The notes under the pieces were generated by a model. It did no database searches and was not told where the DNA came from. It saw only the letters and a list, made by a program, of their open reading frames with translations. A stretch of 5,018 nt of DNA from Desulfonatronovibrio sp. (GTDB lineage: Bacteria; Desulfobacterota; Desulfovibrionia; Desulfovibrionales; Desulfonatronovibrionaceae), in assembly GCA_003558575.1 (NCBI GenBank), contig PWPY01000057.1, forward strand, positions 1 through 5,018, in the 5' to 3' direction. The translations under genes and the position numbers were made by a program. Shown here piece by piece: positions 1 through 5,018 of the stretch (position 1 is its first letter; each line of letters starts with the position of its first letter).

Positions 1-1284
1 AATTCTGGCTGGAATACTTCCAATGGTACCGCAAAAAACCAGGGGTTTACCGAGATAGCGCTCTTCAAACACCACTGCTCCATTTACAGTGGGTATACCT
101 GATTTATTGCCCCCGTGCTCCACGCCTTCACGCACCCCCTCCATGACCCTGCGGGGATGAAGAAGTCGTGGGGGAAGTTCCTGATCATAAAATGGCGACG
201 CAAAACAAAATACATCTGTATTGCACAATAAATTTGCTCCCATCCCGGTCCCCATGGGATCGCGGTTTACCCCTACAATGCCTGTCAAGGCACCTCCATA
301 AGGATCAAGAGCTGAAGGACTGTTGTGGGTCTCGACCTTAATGCATACATCCAAATCCTCATCAAACTTGATTACACCGGCATTATCTTTAAATACTGAA
401 CAACAGAAATCATTATCACCCTTTTCCCGGCGAATATCCTCTGTACTGCTGGTAATGCAGGTCTTAAACAGGCTGTCAACAGTCCTCCTGGTGCCAGTTT
501 CCTTATCTACATAATCAATCCTTGCATTGAATATCTTGTGCTTGCAATGCTCTGACCAGGTCTGAGCCAGGCACTCCAGTTCAACATCTGTTGGCTGAAG
601 AGGCAGTCCCAGTGTTTTCCTGAAATCCTGAACATTTCCATCCTGATAATAGTTCCTGATGGTATGCATTTCCTCGAGACTCAGGGCCAGAACATTTTCT
701 TTACTGAGAACCATGAGTTCCTCATTGCTGAGTCCTTCAAGAATGATGGTCTGCACTTCATCGCTGGCCTTGCCAGTGACCTTGGGCTCCACTAAGGCAA
801 ATCCAGGCTCTTTATCCCAGTCTGCCCGGGACTTTATTTCAAACCTTTCTATAAGTTCATTGGCCAATAGATCCCTGGCAATATGGCTCACCTGATCGTT
901 ATCTAACTTTCCCTTTAAAAGAAACTGTCTGCTGGTATATACCTGGACCTTTTCATCCTGGGAGTTCAAAACCATCTTCAAGGTCTGGGTAGCGGTCCGT
1001 CCCTCATTGTCAGTCACTCCCGGCTTGAAACCGACTTCAATGATCCAGTCAAAATCTTCAGCCAGGGGAGAATAAGATGGATGATGCAGAACAGGATCAT
1101 AAAGAGCCTGCTTTTCAAGCAGTTCCTGCTGCTGCATTCCGGTTATTCCGGAAATGGTGAAACATTTAATTATTTTTACTGAATCCACAGGAATTCCAAG
1201 TTCATGATTAATTTTTCGGGCAGTTTTATTGCCTTGAACATCCTCAATCCCTGGAAGCAGACCAAGTTCAAGTTTGACCAGCAT
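1..1284 (-). CDS. purL: Phosphoribosylformylglycinamidine (FGAM) synthase, large type, N-terminal 428 residues (runs off the left edge)
   Basis: This gene encodes FGAM synthase, which converts FGAR, ATP and an amide nitrogen to FGAM in cytoplasmic purine synthesis. I translated the open frame by hand; it has no stop down to base 1, so the C-terminal part is missing. Two PurS-like segments open the protein: LGLLPGIEDVQGNKTA (about residues 7-22) and GFKPGVTDNEGRTA (about 85-98). Next come SEHCKHKIFNA (about 244-254), which resembles the SEHCRHKIFNA string of large proteobacterial PurL, ETHNSPSALDPYGG (about 318-331), and a GNKSGIPTVNG segment ending near residue 402. I chose ATG at 1284 because AGGAG lies 11 bases upstream. 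An in-frame GTG at 1296 would add four residues but overlaps that AGGAG. The start lies 14 bases after the stop of the GGDEF gene, so co-transcription is likely. Whether a C-terminal glutaminase domain exists, or a separate PurQ is needed, cannot be seen. The family assignment is firm. Confidence 0.94.
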   Translation of the reverse strand, partial: MLVKLELGLLPGIEDVQGNKTARKINHELGIPVDSVKIIKCFTISGITGMQQQELLEKQALYDPVLHHPSYSPLAEDFDWIIEVGFKPGVTDNEGRTATQTLKMVLNSQDEKVQVYTSRQFLLKGKLDNDQVSHIARDLLANELIERFEIKSRADWDKEPGFALVEPKVTGKASDEVQTIILEGLSNEELMVLSKENVLALSLEEMHTIRNYYQDGNVQDFRKTLGLPLQPTDVELECLAQTWSEHCKHKIFNARIDYVDKETGTRRTVDSLFKTCITSSTEDIRREKGDNDFCCSVFKDNAGVIKFDEDLDVCIKVETHNSPSALDPYGGALTGIVGVNRDPMGTGMGANLLCNTDVFCFASPFYDQELPPRLLHPRRVMEGVREGVEHGGNKSGIPTVNGAVVFEERYLGKPLVFCGTIGSIPARI

Positions 1285-1295
1285 AACTTCAGGCA

Positions 1296-1301
1296 CTCCT
1301 A
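1296..1301 (-). promoter_or_regulatory. Ribosome-binding site of purL, overlapping the upstream stop codon
   Basis: The minus strand reads TAGGAG here. TAG is the stop codon of the HDOD-GGDEF gene, and AGGAG is the best Shine-Dalgarno match ahead of purL, 11 bases before its ATG. The overlap supports translational coupling and favours the ATG at 1284 over the GTG at 1296, which would sit inside this motif. The spacing is slightly long. Confidence 0.55.
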
Positions 1302-3791
1302 CGTATTTTTTGCCCAGATAAAGGCATTTTTATTAATTTCCTTGGCTTTGAACAAAGCCCTGTCCGCCCTGTCCAGAAATTCTTTTTTACTTTCATTGTC
1401 AGACATTATGGCCATTCCTATACTCATGCTCAGGTCATAATCATAGTCTTTTTCAAAGGAAGAAATGAGCCTTCTGACCAACTGTTCCATTTTTGAGCCA
1501 TTGGTATCCGTCACAAGAAGTACAAATTCATCACCACCAAATCTGAAAGGATAGTCCATGCCCCTTCTGGAGTTATCAACAAGAAGCCTGCCGAAACTCT
1601 TCAAAGCCTCATCTCCCTTCTGATGACCGAATTTATCATTAAACTCCTTGAATCTGTCCAGATCAAAAAAGATAAGACCAAGTTTCTGGTTGGTGCGCAT
1701 GGCCCTTTGAGTTTCTCGCTCCAAAAATATTGAAAACTGATGGCGATTGAAAACCTTGGTCAAATGATCAAAAGCAGCCTGTTTCTTAATTTTTTCTTCA
1801 AGCCTTCTGATGGCGGTAAGATCCCTGCCTACAACTAAGTATTGGGGAGATGAAGCACAGCTTAACCTGTTAAAGATCAGCTCCAAAGACTTGCTGGAGT
1901 TGTTCATAAACATATTGACTTCAACCGGCATGTTAATTTTTGATAAAACACCAGGCTCCCAGGAGACACTCAATACAGAGAGGGGAGAAGAAATATCAAA
2001 AAAATTCTTACCCAGGAGATCATTTTTGAGTGCTGGTGAGGAAAAAAGAATTTCCCCTGTTTCATCAACTGTAAATACTATATCCTGCATGGAGCCAATT
2101 ATTCCACGCAAATACTCTCCCTGCTTTATAATATCCTTTTCCAGAGTAGATATTTCAGCCACGTCCTCAAGCATGACCAGAATCTGAGGTGTTCCATCCA
2201 TTTCAACGCGATGAGCGGTCATATGCCAGCACGGGACATCTTTTCCCTCCATCCTGGGCTCTAAGGGGCAGAACAGCTTACTGAATTTTTTTGCTCCGGA
2301 AGGAATAAAATTTTCCCAGGACCTGTCAGACTCAATATAGGCAAGTTTCTTTGCCAGAGACCAGAAATCATCTCCAGCCAGCTCATTTTCAAGATCAAAA
2401 ATATCCATAAACCTTTTATTGACTTGGAGAATCTTTCCCTGAATGGATATCCTGGCCACAGCAACAGGCATAAAGTCCATTATTCTGGCTTTGGATGTGG
2501 TTCTGAGGGTTCTGTAAAAATATGATTCAAAGGTTCTGGACAGAAAGTTGGTGTAAAGATCCATTTCAGCTAAGGTTTCCTCTGCAACGGATCGCTGTAG
2601 AGTTAAGTAACCATGATCTTTCAGAAAAAAAAGCACTCCGGCCTTAGATGATTTATCGCTCTGATTCTTCTGTACAGATCTTGCACTCAGCCCTTTATCC
2701 GCTGAAGAAGTATAAATATTATGTTCACCAGTAAGGGGTGAAACAAGGCTGATTTCAAAGTCATCCATACCCCACAGCCAGTGCAGATGTTTAGCCACTG
2801 TCCTGACTACATCATAGAGATCCCCATGAACATCAAGTAATTCCTGTGCAGCAAAATAAAGATCCTGAATCCTGGCCACAGGGAAGTCATAATAAAGTGC
2901 GTTGTTTTCCCCGGAATGAATCCCAAGCTCAGTACACATGCTTTTAAATCTTTTGGATACAATACCCCTTATACGCTCAAATACTTCCTCATCAAGCCCC
3001 AAAACATTTTTGGCAATGCTTCTTACCCGAAAGAGCTGAGAAATGCTTTTTTCGCTCATTTCCACTTCAGACCAGTAAGTACCAAGGATCAATGCCTGTT
3101 CAACCTTATCATATTCATGAATGTTTTCGAGATCATGGTGACTGGAGAGCATCCTGCAGTCAGTTTCTGGAAAACCCCAGTAAGAAAGAAGATCCATTGT
3201 CAGCTTAGTATGATTTACCCCCCATACATCTTCTTCTTCATCAAGCTGGTGAGGGCGCAGTAAAACCAGGCCCTGATCTTCTTTTTTGCAGATTCCTGCA
3301 TACTTTTTCAACCTGGGATCATCTGAACAGCATAAAAGCAATAGAGACAAGTCCTTAACCAGAGCACAAACATAAACAGTGTCTGCCTGAGGCAGTTTGA
3401 GTTCACGGGCAATAAGCTCGCTGGCCATGGCACTCCAGAGCATCACAGACCAGTTCTGATACTCAATATGCTCACACCTGCCCATTTTTCGATAAATGCT
3501 TTTTTTCATGGTTGCGGCAATGGCCAATTTGAGAATCTCAGAACTTCCCAAAACAACCATGGCTCTTTTGAGATCTGTTACTCTCTGGCTTAGGCCATAA
3601 TATGGAGAATTGGCCAGAGACATGATAGTGACTGTGAGCCCTGGATCAATGGATACTATTCTGCTCAATTCGCCAAAGTCCGGGGTATTTTTGGACGCCT
3701 CCCTGATAAGCTGAGGCATTACTGGTGGAAACACCAGCTTTAAACAGTCCCTTAGAGGTTTAATTATTTCTCTGGAAATATTATTGTCCAT
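1299..3791 (-). CDS. HDOD / GAF-like / PAS / PAS / GGDEF protein, predicted diguanylate cyclase (830 aa)
   Basis: This is a predicted cytoplasmic sensor-diguanylate cyclase, joining two GTP into cyclic di-GMP. I see no signal peptide or membrane segment. An HDOD domain covers about residues 12-260: it has FPPVMPQLI, a conserved IDPGLTVTIMSLANSPYYG block (about 48-66), and VNHTKLTMDLLSYWGFPE, but LVKDLS replaces the catalytic His-Asp pair, as is usual for HDOD. Residues of about 305-430 look like a weak GAF domain. PAS-like domains follow at about 437-548 (GKILQVNKRFMDIF) and 558-663 (IVFTVDETGEILFSS), then a short helical linker and GGDEF at about 672-828. Active-site motif FGGDEF is intact (751-756), with FFDLDRFKEFND (708-719) and SMSIGMA (788-794). 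RGMD (743-746) lies five residues before GGDEF, the correct place for the RxxD inhibitory site. No EAL domain is present. ATG at 3791 has GGA six bases upstream. The ligand or stimulus is unknown; domain limits in the middle are approximate. Confidence 0.92.
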   Translation of the reverse strand: MDNNISREIIKPLRDCLKLVFPPVMPQLIREASKNTPDFGELSRIVSIDPGLTVTIMSLANSPYYGLSQRVTDLKRAMVVLGSSEILKLAIAATMKKSIYRKMGRCEHIEYQNWSVMLWSAMASELIARELKLPQADTVYVCALVKDLSLLLLCCSDDPRLKKYAGICKKEDQGLVLLRPHQLDEEEDVWGVNHTKLTMDLLSYWGFPETDCRMLSSHHDLENIHEYDKVEQALILGTYWSEVEMSEKSISQLFRVRSIAKNVLGLDEEVFERIRGIVSKRFKSMCTELGIHSGENNALYYDFPVARIQDLYFAAQELLDVHGDLYDVVRTVAKHLHWLWGMDDFEISLVSPLTGEHNIYTSSADKGLSARSVQKNQSDKSSKAGVLFFLKDHGYLTLQRSVAEETLAEMDLYTNFLSRTFESYFYRTLRTTSKARIMDFMPVAVARISIQGKILQVNKRFMDIFDLENELAGDDFWSLAKKLAYIESDRSWENFIPSGAKKFSKLFCPLEPRMEGKDVPCWHMTAHRVEMDGTPQILVMLEDVAEISTLEKDIIKQGEYLRGIIGSMQDIVFTVDETGEILFSSPALKNDLLGKNFFDISSPLSVLSVSWEPGVLSKINMPVEVNMFMNNSSKSLELIFNRLSCASSPQYLVVGRDLTAIRRLEEKIKKQAAFDHLTKVFNRHQFSIFLERETQRAMRTNQKLGLIFFDLDRFKEFNDKFGHQKGDEALKSFGRLLVDNSRRGMDYPFRFGGDEFVLLVTDTNGSKMEQLVRRLISSFEKDYDYDLSMSIGMAIMSDNESKKEFLDRADRALFKAKEINKNAFIWAKNT

Positions 3792-3797
3792 TTTTGA

Positions 3798-3800
3798 TCC
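3798..3800 (-). promoter_or_regulatory. Weak ribosome-binding site of the HDOD-GGDEF gene
   Basis: GGA in the minus-strand context TTTTGGATCAAAA sits six bases before the ATG at 3791. It is the only Shine-Dalgarno-like match close to the start. It is a minimal three-base core, so the assignment is modest. The inverted repeat at 3805-3826 ends four bases upstream of it. Confidence 0.4.
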
Positions 3801-3804
3801 AAAA

Positions 3805-3826
3805 CTGTTTATTTTTATTTAAACAG
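3805..3826. repeat. Perfect 7-bp inverted repeat in the leader of the HDOD-GGDEF gene
   Basis: The arms CTGTTTA (3805-3811) and TAAACAG (3820-3826) are exact reverse complements around an 8-base AT-only spacer. The repeat starts 13 bases before the ATG of the HDOD-GGDEF gene. It could be an operator for a dimeric regulator or a weak RNA hairpin close to the ribosome-binding site. It lacks the GC-rich stem and the U-run of an intrinsic terminator. In AT-rich DNA such a repeat can arise by chance. I see no confident -35/-10 pair in the 137-base gap: TTCAAC followed by an AT-rich stretch is the nearest match and is weak. Confidence 0.35.
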
Positions 3827-3928
3827 CATGTTGAAAAAATCTGCATTTGCTGTAATTTTTCACCACATTTTTCTACTTTTGGATAAAGCCTGCGTCCAGG
3901 TTGGTTTTCGCCATTGCTGCCTGTTAAT

Positions 3929-4897
3929 TCAAAATTTTCTTGTCTTAACAAGTTCCAGCATTTCCTCCATCAACCCCCTTTCCGGGACATCTGGAAATGT
4001 AGATAATGATTCAGCTGCCCTTTGCAGATATTTATCTGCTTCCTGTCTTACTTTCTGGTCCATGCCAGACCTTTGTACATCAACAATGATACCGTCTATT
4101 TCTTTTTCACCAAGAGAATTTTCTGAAATTTTATCAAGAAGAGTCAGGCGTTTTTGCTTTGATATTGATTTAAGATAAAAGATCAGAGGCAGGGTGATTT
4201 TCCCTTCACGCAAATCTCCGCCATGGGGTTTACCCAGCAGCGAGACATCTTCTGCATAGTCCAGTGCGTCATCCACCAGTTGGAAGGCTATGCCCAGATT
4301 TATACCAAATAACGATGCGTGCTCCTGAGCTTCTTTATCAACATGGGCTGCCATGGCTCCGCAAGTGCAGGCCGCTTGAATCAGAAATGCTGTCTTCCCT
4401 TTGACAATTTCCAGATATGTATGCTCATCCATTTCCGGGTTTCGCATATTACCAATCTCCTCAATCTCACCAGAAGCAGTCCTGAGAATTGCTTCAGCCA
4501 CGCAATAATTCATGGATGGCACATCATACCTGGCAACAATCATATTAGCCAGAGCCAGCAGGGCATCTCCAGCCAGTACAGTACGTTTCAATCCAAAGAC
4601 CAGATGGGCTGCATCTTTTCCTCTTCTTACTTCGGCATTATCAAGGATATCATCATGAATCAGAGTGGCTGAATGAAGAAATTCCAGAGAACAGGCCAGA
4701 GGATATATATCCTGGCCGGTACGGCCAAAACATCTCGCTGTAAGTAAGGTCAATACTGGACGAAGCCTTTTGCCGCCAGCCATTAGCACGTGCTCTCCCA
4801 CCTGTCTGACCAGAGGATTCAGAACCTGCATTTCTTTATGGAGCACAAGGTTAATTCCAGGAAGTTCAGACTCTAAAAAATTTTTAAGTTTACTAAT
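3929..4897 (-). CDS. Polyprenyl diphosphate synthase, long-chain type (322 aa from a probable ATT start)
   Basis: This trans-isoprenyl diphosphate synthase condenses isopentenyl diphosphate onto an allylic primer; here it probably makes the menaquinone side chain. Numbering from ATT, GGKRLRP is near residue 41-47, the first aspartate-rich motif DDILD at 82-86 is followed by RRG, KTA lies near 168, and the second motif DDALD is at 209-213. The fifth residue before the first motif is Ala, not an aromatic residue, in the context HSATLIHDD. That fits long-chain (hepta- or octaprenyl) enzymes rather than short-chain FPP or GGPP synthases. The nearest ordinary start is GTG at 4846 (305 residues). 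However, the 17 codons upstream read ISKLKNFLESELPGINL, a typical family N-terminus, and contain no ATG, GTG or TTG before a stop at 4901-4903. ATT at 4897 has AGGA seven bases upstream and overlaps the stop of the preceding gene. The exact product length cannot be read from sequence. Confidence 0.93.
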   Translation of the reverse strand: MSKLKNFLESELPGINLVLHKEMQVLNPLVRQVGEHVLMAGGKRLRPVLTLLTARCFGRTGQDIYPLACSLEFLHSATLIHDDILDNAEVRRGKDAAHLVFGLKRTVLAGDALLALANMIVARYDVPSMNYCVAEAILRTASGEIEEIGNMRNPEMDEHTYLEIVKGKTAFLIQAACTCGAMAAHVDKEAQEHASLFGINLGIAFQLVDDALDYAEDVSLLGKPHGGDLREGKITLPLIFYLKSISKQKRLTLLDKISENSLGEKEIDGIIVDVQRSGMDQKVRQEADKYLQRAAESLSTFPDVPERGLMEEMLELVKTRKF

Positions 4898-5018
4898 TGG
4901 TTAGTCCTGTTATTTTCTTTAAAACAGACAGAGCGCTAACGCCCTTATCTCCCATGTCATAGCTGCAGTCATTAACATAGGCCCTGATATGTTCGTCAAT
5001 GACCCTGTCATCAAGCTC
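4893..5018 (-). CDS. mqnD: Probable 1,4-dihydroxy-6-naphthoate synthase (MqnD), last 41 residues (runs off the right edge)
   Basis: The frame is open from base 5018 to the TAG at 4893-4895 and gives 41 residues. The core HIRAYVNDCSYDMGDKG matches my memory of the MqnD C-terminus, where a helix bearing HI-x-LYVN is followed by S-x-D-x-G and a final helix. MqnD is a periplasmic-binding-protein-fold enzyme that cleaves cyclic dehypoxanthine futalosine to 1,4-dihydroxy-6-naphthoate in the futalosine pathway to menaquinone. The neighbouring long-chain prenyl synthase fits that pathway. The gene overlaps the synthase by one base if that gene starts at ATT. The related enzyme MqnA seems less likely because its C-terminus differs as I recall it. 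With only 41 residues the call rests on one motif and on context. Confidence 0.68.
   Translation of the reverse strand, partial: ELDDRVIDEHIRAYVNDCSYDMGDKGVSALSVLKKITGLTN
4905..4908 (-). promoter_or_regulatory. Ribosome-binding site that supports the ATT start of the polyprenyl synthase
   Basis: The minus strand has AGGA, then CTAACCA (7 bases), then ATT at 4897. The motif lies inside the last codons of the mqnD-like gene. The alternative GTG at 4846 has only GGA at a 9-base spacing. The better site therefore points to initiation at ATT, coupled to translation of the upstream gene. Confidence 0.5.

Noticed and set aside
1294..1296. GTG as the purL start
   Set aside because: It is in frame but overlaps the only good Shine-Dalgarno and has none of its own upstream; the ATG at 1284 fits better.
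323..1440. Plus-strand open frames at 323-514, 659-895 and 1204-1440
   Set aside because: They lie antisense to purL and the end of the GGDEF gene, are low-complexity Ser/Leu-rich, and have no recognisable motifs.
1810..3263. Plus-strand frames at 1810-2187 and 2916-3263, and a minus-strand frame at 2261-2464
   Set aside because: All are nested inside the HDOD-GGDEF gene, whose reading frame is continuous and motif-rich throughout. None resembles a known protein.
3889..3900. CCTG-CGTC-CAGG hairpin after the polyprenyl synthase as a terminator
   Set aside because: The stem is only four base pairs and is not followed by a U-run on the minus strand.
3792..3928. Riboswitch, small RNA or sigma-54 promoter in the intergenic gap
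   Set aside because: The gap is too short and AT-rich for a recognisable riboswitch, and GG/GC pairs at the sigma-54 spacing are absent (the closest has a 12-base instead of a 10-base spacing).
3828..4672. Plus-strand frames at 3828-4178 and 4319-4672
   Set aside because: They run antisense to the polyprenyl synthase, which carries both aspartate-rich motifs in the correct order.

Overview
The window is a compact bacterial chromosomal segment in which every recognisable gene lies on the minus strand. In transcription order (high to low coordinates) the genes are: the last 41 codons of a probable mqnD (menaquinone synthesis by the futalosine route), a long-chain polyprenyl diphosphate synthase, an 830-residue HDOD/PAS/PAS/GGDEF signalling protein, and the first 428 codons of a large-type purL (purine synthesis). 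There are no tRNAs, rRNAs, insertion sequences, CRISPR repeats or phage genes. Almost all of the window is coding.

Right part (3929-5018): the mqnD-like gene and the polyprenyl synthase overlap by one base. The probable start of the synthase is an ATT codon in the overlap string ATTAG. MqnD makes the menaquinone head-group precursor, and a long-chain prenyl diphosphate is the side-chain donor in menaquinone synthesis, so the two genes form a sensible translationally coupled pair.

Middle (3792-3928): a 137-base AT-rich gap is the only real intergenic space. It contains a perfect 7-bp inverted repeat just upstream of the ribosome-binding site of the signalling gene, and no convincing terminator. 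Transcription may read through, start here, or both.

Left part (1-3791): the signalling protein has an N-terminal HDOD domain without catalytic HD residues, a GAF-like middle, two PAS-like domains, and a GGDEF domain with intact active-site and inhibitory-site motifs. It should therefore make cyclic di-GMP from GTP. Its stop codon lies 14 bases before purL, and the purL Shine-Dalgarno overlaps that stop, so the two are probably co-transcribed. The visible part of PurL has two PurS-like repeats and then the start of the FGAM synthase catalytic core.

Organism: futalosine-type menaquinone synthesis, this PurL variant and an HDOD-GGDEF protein together suggest a Desulfobacterota (Deltaproteobacteria) relative, perhaps of the Desulfovibrionales. 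This is inference from remembered family features and was not tested by any search. The region looks like ordinary core genome. The points most worth a second look are the ATT start, the HDOD-GGDEF protein joined to purL, and the unusual PurL motif. I did not find a clearly new multi-gene system.
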